From Desulfosarcina ovata subsp. ovata (GTDB lineage: Bacteria; Desulfobacterota; Desulfobacteria; Desulfobacterales; Desulfosarcinaceae), in NCBI RefSeq assembly GCF_009689005.1, contig NZ_AP021879.1, positions 4,642,652 through 4,706,651 of the forward strand: a stretch of 64,000 nucleotides of DNA. Direction: 5' to 3'. Positions within the stretch are counted from its first letter, which is position 1, and every line of letters starts with the position of its first letter. The notes under the pieces are model-generated. The model saw only the letters and a program-made list of their open reading frames with translations, was not told the DNA's origin and made no database searches. Positions 44,919 to 53,173 of this stretch are shown here, in pieces. A program made the position numbers and the translations under genes.

Positions 44919-46808
44919 TCATATTGCTGAGAGCATCAGTCGGTAACATCGCAAACAGCGAGCTGCCTCAACGCGGGCCTGGGCGGCGGAAAAGCCTTTT
45001 TCGACTTCATCGAAGCTGCCGATACGCACGTCCGGGGCCATGATTTCAGGATGGGCCCTCACGGTTTGGCCTGGATAGGCAAAGGTCTCCTGAGACCTGC
45101 AAACCGTATCGGGGGTGATCATTTTTCTTAAAAGATCAATGGGCTGTGGTGTGCATTGGCCTGCTTCGAGGTACTCGGTGATAAACCGGGCGGCGTGCTT
45201 GCCGGCGGCCAGGGCCTTGATCAGGGTGGCCGGTCCGGTTACGCAGTCGCCACCACCGAAAATGTGGCTGGTTTCGGACTGGAAGGTGGTCTGATCCACC
45301 ACCAGGGTCTTCCAGGGAGTGAGGGCGTCTTCTTCGGGCAGGACGCAGTCCACCACGCAGACCTGTCCGACGGCCGGGATGATGGTGTCGCAGTCGATGA
45401 CAAATTCCGATCCCTGGACCGGAACCGGCCGCCGCCGGCCACTGGCGTCCGGTTCTCCCAATTCCATGCGCTGGCATTTGAGGCCGGTGATCTCCTCCCC
45501 GTCGGCCACGATGGATACCGGCGCCACCAGGTGGTGAAAGTGAACCCCTTCTTCCTTGGCTTCCTCGATCTCCTGGGGATCGGCCGGCATCTCCGCCTCG
45601 GTGCGGCGATAGAGCAGGTTGACATCGTCGAAGCCGATGCGCCGGGCGGTGCGCACGCAGTCCATGGCCACGTTGCCGCCGCCGATCACCACCAGCCGCT
45701 TACCCGACAGTGGCGTGCGGCCCCTGGCCGCCTCGGCCAGGAAATTGACCCCGGTCATGAAACAGCGGTAGCCGGCATCCTCGCCCTCACAGCGCATCTT
45801 GGATGACTCGGGCGCGCCCACGGCCAGAAACACGGCCCCATAGCCCTTACCCAACAGCTCATCCAGGCGGATATCCTCGCCGACCTTGATTCCGTAACGG
45901 ATTTCGGCTCCCTGTTTTTCCACCATGGCCACTTCATGGGCGATCACCTGGCGCGGCAGACGATAGGAGGGGATGCCATAGGCGGCCATGCCGCCGGGAC
46001 CCTCCTGGGCCTCGAAAATGGTGCAGCGATAGCCCTGTTTGCCCAGATAGTAGGCGCAGGAAAGGCCGGCCGGACCGGCTCCGATAACGGCCACCCGGCC
46101 TGGTTTGGCCGGTGGTGGTGGGGTGTCCGCATCCAGTTTGGCGGCCATCTCCTCGTCGGCCAGGAAGCGTTTGACGGCCCGGATGGCCAGCGGCTCGTCA
46201 AGGCGTGAGCGGCGGCAATGGGTTTCGCAGGGACGCACGCAGACCCGGCCGATGGTGCCGGGCATGGGGCAGTCGGCCCGTACCGTGGCCATGGCCTGGG
46301 ACCAGCGATCCATGCGCACATTTTCCAGGTAGGCCGGAATGTCCACGTTGGACGGGCAGGCACTGATACAGGGGGCGGTGACCATGGATGCGTAGCTGCC
46401 GCGGCGCACCGGCCGTTCGTTGTTGATGACGGCCAAAAAATCCGCCTGAAAGTTGTCCATCAGGTCAACGACCGGCTTGGCCATGGTGCGGCCGATATCG
46501 CAGCGGGCCGTGCGGCTGATCTGCAGAACCAGGAAACGGATTTGTTCCAGGGTCTTTTCAGACCCGCGACCACCGACGATGTCGTCCATCAGATCGACCA
46601 ATTGCGCCGTACCCAAACGGCAGGGGATACATTGGCCGCATGATTCGGCGGCCGTGCGCTTGAGATAGGCATCCAAGAGATCCACCGGATCCACTTCCGG
46701 ATCCCGGATCACAATGCCTTCCCACCCCATCAGTGCTCGGACGCTGGCATCACAGGAATCGATCGACGCCTGATCTCCCGTCCATGTGTTGATCACCGGA
46801 TGTTCCAT
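44919..46808 (-). CDS. NuoF-type 4Fe-4S / GltD-like FAD-NAD(P) oxidoreductase, formate dehydrogenase partner
   Basis: 629 aa. Residues ~40-130 match the C-terminal 4Fe-4S part of NuoF (ESCGQCIPCRLGTAQL), then a GltD-type region: Fe-S cysteines (CISACPSNVDIP; VCVRPCETHCRR), FAD site (VAVIGAGPAGLSCAYYLGKQG), NAD(P) site (LVVIGGGNVAMDCVRTARRIG), and a second FAD contact (HIFGGGDCVTGPATLI). It lacks the FMN-binding NuoF body. The start at 46808 follows AAAGGAGAGAAT. It probably passes electrons between NAD(P)H and the formate dehydrogenase. Confidence 0.85.
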   Translation of the reverse strand: MEHPVINTWTGDQASIDSCDASVRALMGWEGIVIRDPEVDPVDLLDAYLKRTAAESCGQCIPCRLGTAQLVDLMDDIVGGRGSEKTLEQIRFLVLQISRTARCDIGRTMAKPVVDLMDNFQADFLAVINNERPVRRGSYASMVTAPCISACPSNVDIPAYLENVRMDRWSQAMATVRADCPMPGTIGRVCVRPCETHCRRSRLDEPLAIRAVKRFLADEEMAAKLDADTPPPPAKPGRVAVIGAGPAGLSCAYYLGKQGYRCTIFEAQEGPGGMAAYGIPSYRLPRQVIAHEVAMVEKQGAEIRYGIKVGEDIRLDELLGKGYGAVFLAVGAPESSKMRCEGEDAGYRCFMTGVNFLAEAARGRTPLSGKRLVVIGGGNVAMDCVRTARRIGFDDVNLLYRRTEAEMPADPQEIEEAKEEGVHFHHLVAPVSIVADGEEITGLKCQRMELGEPDASGRRRPVPVQGSEFVIDCDTIIPAVGQVCVVDCVLPEEDALTPWKTLVVDQTTFQSETSHIFGGGDCVTGPATLIKALAAGKHAARFITEYLEAGQCTPQPIDLLRKMITPDTVCRSQETFAYPGQTVRAHPEIMAPDVRIGSFDEVEKGFSAAQARVEAARCLRCYRLMLSAI

Positions 46809-46980
46809 ATTCTCTCCTTTAGATGGTTCCGCACCGATGCCCGTCAATGCGGAAATACGGGTTGCACACCTCTGGCGCGGATCCGACCGCGAACCGGTCC
46901 GGCGCAGATTTCTCATGGGATTGCGTCCATGCTTCCCATGAATAAAACAGATTAAAAAAGTGATAGACGTTCAGCGGGTT

Positions 46981-47025
46981 GCCGTCACGGGCAACAACAA
47001 CCGGGCACTCAAGTAAAGCCGCTGA
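46981..47025 (+). repeat. intergenic direct repeat, copy 1
   Basis: Contains CACGGGCAA (46986-46994) and CTCAAGTAAAGCCGCTGA (47008-47025). The same two blocks, with the same order and nearly the same spacing, occur in copy 2 at 47220-47266. Confidence 0.65.
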
Positions 47026-47219
47026 GGGGATAAGCGGTGGGGATGGATGCCGTTTGAAGCATGCGGATCCGGTGATCAGGAATCATTGGCCATGAACCCG
47101 TTTGTATCGATTGGTACGCACCTTTTGCCAAATCAGGAAAAATGGAACCGGTTCGTCAATGGATACAATTATTCGTTATGAAAGGCGATATGCGCTGTCA
47201 GCAATAGGCCTGTCGTTTT

Positions 47220-47266
47220 GCCAGCACGGGCAAGATCAGGAAAGCGCTCAAGTGAAGCCGCTGAAA
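47220..47266 (+). repeat. intergenic direct repeat, copy 2
   Basis: GCCAGCACGGGCAA at 47220 and CTCAAGTGAAGCCGCTGA at 47249-47266. It lies 275 bases before the GTG start of the secreted protein, so a leader-RNA role is possible but unproven. Confidence 0.65.
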
Positions 47267-47540
47267 GAAGGTATGGAAGGCATGCGGGTTTTCGTATGAA
47301 AAGGGTTTTCGTTATGTCACTTGGGACTCAGTGCTACTATCATTGGCGCAAAAAGTCAATTTATCATGCAATCGTAAAAAATCATGTCTCCGGCGGATTT
47401 GTAAAATTTTCTGAAAACGCTAAGCCGGCCCTCCCAACGGACGATAATAATCGTATTGATCAAAACCGATGGCACCAACCCTTGCCATCAACCAGCACTA
47501 CCATAACAGCCCAGGCTTTTAACCGTTCAGGAGGTATCCC

Positions 47541-48632
47541 GTGAAATTGAAGTGCTTTCCCTATTTGTGCGTGGCGGCCGTGATCGTCGTCGCTTCCGCT
47601 TCCCTCATGCATCCGGCCATGGCGGCGACGCCCCTTTTCATGCAGACCGTTACCATCAACGATCCTCAGATGGGCGGCATTCCCGCCTTCCGGGTGCTGG
47701 CCCCGGCCGACTGGCGGCCGTCCGGCGGCCTGGCCTGGAACATCGCCCTGGCCAACCTGGTGACCGCCGATGTGGCCATCACCGCAGCGGACGGGTCGGC
47801 AGGCCTTTTTGTCCACCCCGCACGGTTGTTCATCTCCGGCCAGATCGAGTACCAGTGGCAGCGGGGCCAGCCCTATCTGGGAATGATCGTCATGCCCATT
47901 CCCGACAGCCCGGCCGCCTTTGTTCAGCAGATCGTGCTGCCTGAACAGCGGCCGGGGGCCCGCAACCTGCGGCTGATCAGCCAAAAGGACCTGCCGGAAT
48001 GGGCCGACAGCATTGCGGCCGCCAACCAGCAGCCCGGCGGGATCACCCGGGGGTATGGTACCCGTGCGCGATTCGCCTATACGGAAAACGGTGTGGCCTG
48101 GGAGGAGGATTTTTACTGTGTGGTGCTGGTGTTCAAGCCTCAGATGGGGCCGCCGACCCTGCTCTGGCAACCGGATCGGAACCTCTCCGTGAGAGCCAGA
48201 AAGGGCCGGCTGGATGCCCTCGATCCCCTGGCCAACGCGTTTGTCAATTCGTTTCGCGTTGACCGCAGCTGGTTTGCCCGATTCACCAAGGTTCAGCAGC
48301 AGTGGATCGCGGCCCGGCAGCAGGGTATCGCCAATGCCGGTGCCCTGAGCCGCGCCATCAGCCGCAGCAACGATGCTTTTGACAACGCCCTGGCCCAATC
48401 CTGGAAAACCCGCCAGCAGGCCGAGGACCGGGCCAGCCGGGAATTCAGTGAATATATCCGCGGCACGGAGAACTACAACGATCCCTCCAGCGGCAACCCG
48501 GTGGAGCTGCCCGGCGGCTATGATTATGCCTGGGGCAACTCGCTGGGCGAATATGTGCTCTCCAACGATTCCGGGTTCGATCCCAACCAGCATTCGAGTA
48601 CCGACTGGGTGGCCATTGAGCCGGTGCGGTAA
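47541..48632 (+). CDS. secreted protein of unknown function
   Basis: 363 aa with a cleavable signal peptide (to MHPAMA, about residue 29). It starts at GTG with CAGGAGG 7 bases before. The mature protein has a mixed N-terminal domain (FRVLAPADWRPSGGLAWN) and a Gln/Arg-rich helical C-terminal region (WKTRQQAEDRASREFSEYIRGTENY). No catalytic motif recognised. Export to the periplasm or outside is predicted. Confidence 0.7.
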   Translation: MKLKCFPYLCVAAVIVVASASLMHPAMAATPLFMQTVTINDPQMGGIPAFRVLAPADWRPSGGLAWNIALANLVTADVAITAADGSAGLFVHPARLFISGQIEYQWQRGQPYLGMIVMPIPDSPAAFVQQIVLPEQRPGARNLRLISQKDLPEWADSIAAANQQPGGITRGYGTRARFAYTENGVAWEEDFYCVVLVFKPQMGPPTLLWQPDRNLSVRARKGRLDALDPLANAFVNSFRVDRSWFARFTKVQQQWIAARQQGIANAGALSRAISRSNDAFDNALAQSWKTRQQAEDRASREFSEYIRGTENYNDPSSGNPVELPGGYDYAWGNSLGEYVLSNDSGFDPNQHSSTDWVAIEPVR

Positions 48633-48759
48633 TGCGCCCCATATACAACACCCCAGCCGACCGAGCGTGCCAGGGGATTGTGTTACCCACCCCCTGGCAC
48701 AGACGTTGAGATTTCCTGACGGTCACGACGAGCGGTAGCGTTTTATGTCGGATTGATGT

Positions 48760-49263
48760 TTATTCGGAAGGGCCGGGGGAAAGAAATGCCTGTACCGAGC
48801 CTCTGCCCGTATCAGACGGATTGGTACCGTCTTCTGCAAAAGCGATATCCGGAACGCCATCAGCGTTAAAATCAAAGACGACCATATCGAACACGTCAAC
48901 ATCTGAATCAAGATCGATGGCAATGGCGATGTCTTCCTCGACAAATGTGCCATCGCCATAAGCGACGCGAAACATGCGAAGGTTGGTGCCCAGCGAGTAG
49001 CCTTCCAGAGTGCGAATCGTAAATACAAGATCGGCAATGCCATCGCCGTTGAAGTCCCCCGTGGCCAAATCCCCAGTGACTTCGGCATCATCAAAATAAT
49101 AGGCCGCATTCGATGGTTCGCTCCAGGTGCTGTCGTCCTGAAAATGGGCCAATGCGGCGTCAGCGGTGATTAACACCCGCTCGCTTCCATCGTCATAGCC
49201 GGGCAGAATCAACAACAGCAGAGCAACGCACAAACCGACGGTAATTGAAAAACGACAACGCAT
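48760..49263 (-). CDS. small secreted FG-GAP (VCBS) repeat protein
   Basis: 167 aa, signal peptide at the N-terminus. Two calcium-loop repeats, GDFNGDGIADLVF and FDFNADGVPDIAF, indicate a few blades of a beta-propeller or a short adhesive domain. Full FG-GAP propellers need about seven repeats, so it is short. It converges with the secreted protein gene. Function unknown. Confidence 0.65.
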   Translation of the reverse strand: MRCRFSITVGLCVALLLLILPGYDDGSERVLITADAALAHFQDDSTWSEPSNAAYYFDDAEVTGDLATGDFNGDGIADLVFTIRTLEGYSLGTNLRMFRVAYGDGTFVEEDIAIAIDLDSDVDVFDMVVFDFNADGVPDIAFAEDGTNPSDTGRGSVQAFLSPGPSE

Positions 49264-49427
49264 TTTACTACCTCCCTTGTAATAGAAAATGTTCCCAAAA
49301 ATGTGGTGTTATGAATGCAGATTCGCCAATTTGTGAAAAATGACAATGAAGGCCTGAATCAACGGGGTGGGGAACCCGGCGCTGCCCGAATACCGGTAGC
49401 GCCATTGGGCCATTGGTATCGCCTTTA

Positions 49428-49571
49428 AGAGCCTGTTTGAGAAGTCTGCATCAGGCCCGATAACAAGGCGGAAAGTGGCTCGAAAGCGGAGCATATACGT
49501 AATATGTGAGCATTTTGAGACATTTCCCAACGCCGTTAGCGGGCCTTAGACGGATTTATCAAACAGGCTCT
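49428..49571 (-). repeat. 144-bp MITE-like repeat, copy 2 (inverted)
   Basis: Same 144-bp length as 33008-33151 and about 95% identical to its reverse complement, with ends AGAGCCTGTTTGA / TCAAACAGGCTCT. It directly abuts the 87-bp element that begins at 49572. Confidence 0.88.
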
Positions 49572-49658
49572 AAGATAACGGTTTGGGTAAAGCCAGAGGG
49601 AGGACGTTGGACAAGCCATTCTGGGATGACCGACAGAACAGCCAAAAACCATTATTTT
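49572..49658 (+). repeat. 87-bp palindromic element, copy 2
   Basis: Same length as copy 1 at 24292-24378. The GCCAGAGGGAGGA box and the GAYGACCGA box are kept at identical positions, the outer arms still pair imperfectly, and the inner 20 bases are diverged. No gene follows on the same strand. Confidence 0.78.
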
Positions 49659-50085
49659 GATAAACCAAAGTAGGCGATTGTCGAGCTTCCCGCAGATTCA
49701 AGGCAGCTGTTGTGGGGCTATGGTCGGCGATGCGCTGCGGCGGCTAACGCCGAAGATGCGGTGAGATCGGCAATCCCGGAGGGGTTTGCCTGAAGGAAAA
49801 CGGCGAACAGGCTCATGACATCGCGGACTTCATCCAGCAACGATGGCCGTTGGGGACACCCTGCTTCTTTGATGGTATTTTGTCATCATAAGAATCGGTT
49901 TTATGAGCCATGTCCCATCCTCCATGTTTGTGGTAACTCATTAATGTGTCAATATCCAATTGACATGATGGGGAATTAAAGATAGTCAAATATCCATGGT
50001 TCCATCCGTTACGCTCCATACTTAAAGAGAAACAAGCGTGAACGTTTGTTCATATTGCACCACGGATTACACCAAATGCCAAATT
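49659..50085. other. AT-rich intergenic, start of accessory island
   Basis: No supported gene. A 68-codon reverse frame (49813-50019) has no ribosome site and no recognisable features. Confidence 0.45.
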
Positions 50086-50199
50086 TTTATTGGTCTGATG
50101 AGGCCAATAAATGCCGAAATCCGGGGTATTATTGGTCTCATCAGACCAATAATACGATTTCGTCTGCTGATTAGACGTAAAATAAGGCGTCTAACTAGC
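50086..50199 (+). promoter_or_regulatory. three tandem hairpins / palindromic operator-like array
   Basis: Hairpin 1 (50086-50111): TTTATTGGTC and GGCCAATAAA. Hairpin 2 (50127-50154): perfect arms TATTATTGGTCT and AGACCAATAATA. Hairpin 3 (50166-50199): GCTGATTAGACG and CGTCTAACTAGC, 10 of 12 pairing. The first two share ATTGGTC..GRCCAAT, resembling GntR-type operators but with a wider centre. They lie 40-150 bases before a truncated lipoprotein start. Confidence 0.55.
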
Positions 50200-50237
50200 A
50201 GTCTAATCCATGTTCGGAAAAAGCAAAGGAAATGATT

Positions 50238-50381
50238 ATGAATCTAAAACGATTTTCAGTAAAAGTTCTATTGATACATCTTTTTGTCCTTATCATCATC
50301 TTTCAAGGAGGGTGTGCTCCTGGTACTGATATGGCATCTTCGGCCATTGTTGGGAAAAGTGTCGTGTGCCACGTTTTTTGA
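50238..50381 (+). pseudogene. truncated lipoprotein gene
   Basis: 47 codons: an N-terminal hydrophobic signal with lipobox FQGGC, then a short mature part that runs into an IS-end-like sequence and stops. AAAGGA precedes the ATG. Probably cut by a mobile-element insertion. Confidence 0.5.
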
Positions 50382-50410
50382 GACTGTCATCCCACGTTTC
50401 ATGAGACCAT
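50361..50410. mobile_element. possible insertion-sequence end remnant
   Basis: Two related blocks, GCCACGTTTTTTGAGAC and CCCACGTTTCATGAGACC, occur in tandem at the point where the lipoprotein gene breaks. Repeated end-blocks of this kind are typical of IS termini. No transposase matches nearby. Confidence 0.35.
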
Positions 50411-50581
50411 CCAGGTAGCATTCGATATCGTCACGTTAGCATATATCATATCGACCATAATAAAGACGGATTCAAATGACCAGATGATACAGCCTACCGC
50501 GTGGATGGCGTTTCGCCAACTATGCAAAAAGCAACTACCGTAAAAAACCGACTTACAACAAGAAGTCAGTATATTTTTCCT

Positions 50582-51040
50582 CTACATATTAGCAAGGCAG
50601 AAGCGCAACTCACCCCATGAGCCTCTGTTAACAACGACGATCTTGGTATTGATGGATCGAATTTCAAGTTTTTTTTCAACGAGTTTACCGGTGTAGATCA
50701 GGAAGTTTTTAGCGGAAGTGTAGGCGATCAGGAGTCTGTAAGGGGTGTTGTCGAACAACAGATCCAAGCGCACCTGGCCGGTACATGGTTCTCTATCGAT
50801 ACATTTCTGGCAGAGTTTTTCCTGATCATTGATGGGTTTGACGGCATCCAGAGATCGGCAGACAGGGCGTCGGTTCCGGTAGAGCGTTCTGGCGGCGCCG
50901 TAATCAAGGATCCGGCAGTCAAGCGCTGGGATCAGTTTTCTTTTGTCACCCAGATCGATGCCCAGAGGTTTGACGGTGATGTAGCGTGCCATCATGCGCT
51001 GTACGATGTCACGCAGGATTTCGGCTTGCTGCGGGTTCAT
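50582..51040 (-). CDS. unknown protein, accessory region
   Basis: 152 aa with four cysteines in RPVCRSLDAV, KLCQKCIDREPC, so a possible metal site; the rest is beta-rich (LDLLFDNTPYRLLIAYTSAKNFLIY). AAAGGAGAT precedes the ATG. It forms a two-gene unit with 51054-51275 (13 bp apart). No family recognised. Confidence 0.55.
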   Translation of the reverse strand: MNPQQAEILRDIVQRMMARYITVKPLGIDLGDKRKLIPALDCRILDYGAARTLYRNRRPVCRSLDAVKPINDQEKLCQKCIDREPCTGQVRLDLLFDNTPYRLLIAYTSAKNFLIYTGKLVEKKLEIRSINTKIVVVNRGSWGELRFCLANM

Positions 51041-51053
51041 GGCATATCTCCTT

Positions 51054-51275
51054 TCATGTCAGTTCCCAGCGTTGGAGGATGTCGTCGAGGGTAAAGGGAT
51101 CGATGGGGCCGTCCGGTTTGCTTTCGGCCAAGATTTTTTTGAGCATAGGGACAACCAGGCCCGGGATGCCTCTGGCGCGTTCAAACAGGATATGCATCCC
51201 CTGCTGACAGATGCGCTGCAAATTTTCGGGGCCGAAGTGATATTCGATAAAAGGAGGCAGTTCATCGAATGTCAA
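51054..51275 (-). CDS. unknown small protein, probably 5'-truncated by the RAYT element
   Basis: 73 aa from a TTG. The frame stays open upstream (CQTCQYG) up to the end of the RAYT element at about 51291, so the true N-terminus has probably been cut off by that insertion. It is helical, with FTLDDILQRWELT at the C-terminus. Function unknown. Confidence 0.45.
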   Translation of the reverse strand: MTFDELPPFIEYHFGPENLQRICQQGMHILFERARGIPGLVVPMLKKILAESKPDGPIDPFTLDDILQRWELT

Positions 51276-51290
51276 ACCGTATTGACAGGT

Positions 51291-51564
51291 TTGACAGGGG
51301 GTCGGGCCGCGCTAACCAATTGACATTAAACGATTAGTAGATTAAAACAGGACTTAAAACAAGCTTAATCCACTGTTTTCAGCCTCAAAAATATCCGTTT
51401 AAGGAAATCACTGATTTATGGCCCGCGTATTGACAGGGGGTCGGGCCGCGCTAACCAATTGACATTAAACGATTAGTAGATTAAAACAGGACTTAAAACA
51501 AGCTTAATCCACTGTTTTCAGCCTCAAAAATATCCGTTTAAGGAAATCACTGATTTATGGCCCG
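51291..51564 (+). repeat. tandem duplication of RAYT element left end
   Basis: 51291-51425 and 51430-51564 are the same 135-bp sequence (period 139). Each starts TTGACAGGGGGTCGGG and ends with the first codons of the transposase (ATGGCCCG). The copies appear nearly identical, so the event is recent. Confidence 0.92.
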
Positions 51565-52443
51565 TGCAAAGCGACATTATATCCCTGGTCATGTCTGGCA
51601 TATTACCCATCGCTGCCATAAAAGGGCTTTTCTTTTAAAATTCGCTAAAGACCGCAGCAGATGGATCGAATGGCTGTATCAGGCAAAAAAACGTTACCTC
51701 CATTTGAGCGTATTGGATTACATGGTCACCTCCAACCATATTCATCTGCTTTTATTTGACGCTGGCGGGAATAACGTCATTCCGGATTCGATCAAGCTGG
51801 TCGCCGGCAGAACCGGCCAGGAATATAATTTGCGGAAAAACAGAAAAGGCGCCTTCTGGCAGGATCGTTATCATGCTACCGCTGTGGAAAGTAATCGTCA
51901 TCTACGCCAATGTATCGCCTACATCGACATGAACATGGTCCGTGCTGGTGTTGTCGACCATCCCAAAAAGTGGCAATGGTGCGGATATAATGAAATCCAG
52001 AATCCCCGAAAAAGAAAAGGAATTATCGATTTTGATCGTCTCACGGGGTTGCTGGGTTTCGGCACCTATGAGCAGTTGAAGGACTCACATTTCAAATGGA
52101 TAGACAGTGCCATACAGGATGAGAATACCGGTAGAGAGGTAAAATGGTCACAAAGCATTGCCGTCGGCAGCGAAGCTTACATTAAAAAGATCAAAGAAAC
52201 ACTTGGCTTCAGGGTAAGAGGGAGAAAAATCCGCCAGGTTGGGGATGCCTTTGAGCTTCGGGAAACCCTGAGACCCTATGGATCAGCCGATTTCTTCGAA
52301 GCCGATAACACGCATTTATGGGACTGGCAACGATAAGCCTTAACCTCACGTTTTCGGCATCAAAAAGAATCGATTAAGGCCATTTTAGGCCCCTGTTTTA
52401 AGTTCTTTCAAAAACATTACGAGAGGTTGCTGCGGCCCGACCC
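51297..52443 (+). mobile_element. RAYT / IS200-like element with inverted ends
   Basis: Left end GGGTCGGGCCGCGCTAACC (51299; again at 51438 in the duplicated copy) and right end GGTTGCTGCGGCCCGACCC (52425-52443) are inverted repeats with one indel. Inside are subterminal imperfect inverted repeats and one Y1 transposase gene. It borders a truncated gene on the left and the broken IS91 copy on the right. Confidence 0.75.
51557..52336 (+). CDS. REP-associated tyrosine transposase (Y1, HUH)
   Basis: 259 aa. GHVWHITHRCHKRAFLLKF and the HUH motif in SNHIHLLLFDAGG, followed by YNLRKNRKGAFWQDRYHATAVE and RQCIAYIDMNMVRAGVV, are the Y1_Tnp/RAYT signature. Single-strand nickase expected to act on palindromic ends. 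The ATG lies inside the duplicated left-end sequence. The REP pair at 37.0 kb does not share its ends, so it is not an obvious substrate. Confidence 0.85.
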   Translation: MARAKRHYIPGHVWHITHRCHKRAFLLKFAKDRSRWIEWLYQAKKRYLHLSVLDYMVTSNHIHLLLFDAGGNNVIPDSIKLVAGRTGQEYNLRKNRKGAFWQDRYHATAVESNRHLRQCIAYIDMNMVRAGVVDHPKKWQWCGYNEIQNPRKRKGIIDFDRLTGLLGFGTYEQLKDSHFKWIDSAIQDENTGREVKWSQSIAVGSEAYIKKIKETLGFRVRGRKIRQVGDAFELRETLRPYGSADFFEADNTHLWDWQR

Positions 52444-52693
52444 TTTTAAACTTTCGATCGCCGGAAATGGGAAGGAATGGATCAATAGCAAAGGGGAGTT
52501 CCTCTTTCCGGTAAAAGCGCTTTCGAAAGTTTTCCGGGGAAAATTCATATCGTATCTGGAAGATGCATATATACTGTGAATGGCAATAAAATACGATAAT
52601 TTTTACCGATGTTAATTTAAAGCTGGACAATTGGGCTTTTATTTTTCATACTACCCTGGACGCATTGAACCATAAATGACCAGGGAGAAAACA

Positions 52694-53173
52694 ATGATAA
52701 AAGTCGAGTTCTCTGAGCAGGATCTTAAAACTATTGAATATGAACGATTTCATCATCCCATTCCCCGAGTTCAGCGCAGGATGGAAGTCCTCTGGCTAAA
52801 AAGCCAGGGACTCCCACACAAACAAATTGCCAAAATATCGGGAGCCTGTGACAACGCCGTGACAAAATATCTGCGACTTTACCGGCAAGGCGGACTTGAT
52901 GAGGTCAGAAAAGTAAATTTCTATCGCCCTGAAAGTGACCTGGGAACATACAGCGATTCGATTGAACAGCATTTTCGGGACAATCCGGTTGCCAATATTG
53001 CACAAGCGGCTGCTGAAATCGAAAGGCTGACCGGAATTCGACGCAGCAAGACCCAAGTTGGTGTATTTCTAAAAAAGCTTGGCATGAAGTACCGCAAAGT
53101 CGGATCAGTCCCTTCGGGTGCTGATCCCGAGGCCCAAGAAGAATTTAAAAAAAAGACCTTGAGCCAAGAATAG
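52694..53173 (+). CDS. IS630 transposase, orfA (DNA-binding part)
   Basis: 159 aa. Two helix-turn-helix regions (GLPHKQIAKISGACDNAVTKYLRLYRQGG; NIAQAAAEIERLTGIRRSKTQVGVFLKKLG). CAGGGAG precedes this ATG. The frame ends in EEFKKKTLSQE after a run of eight A (53147-53154), where a -1 slip would join orfB. Full-length transposase needs that slip. Confidence 0.88.
   Translation: MIKVEFSEQDLKTIEYERFHHPIPRVQRRMEVLWLKSQGLPHKQIAKISGACDNAVTKYLRLYRQGGLDEVRKVNFYRPESDLGTYSDSIEQHFRDNPVANIAQAAAEIERLTGIRRSKTQVGVFLKKLGMKYRKVGSVPSGADPEAQEEFKKKTLSQE

Larger units (their letters stand above)
46809..47540. other. long intergenic between divergent formate dehydrogenase operon and secreted-protein gene
   Basis: 732 bp with no supported gene; short frames here do not resemble proteins. 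Contains two copies of a conserved 45-50 base sequence (46981 and 47220). Confidence 0.5.

Noticed and set aside
49309-49530. 73-codon reverse frame
   Set aside because: Half of it lies in the 144-bp MITE; the other copy of the MITE does not continue the frame.
51291-51564. CRISPR-like direct repeat
   Set aside because: Only two 135-bp units with 4 bases between; it is a tandem duplication of an element end.
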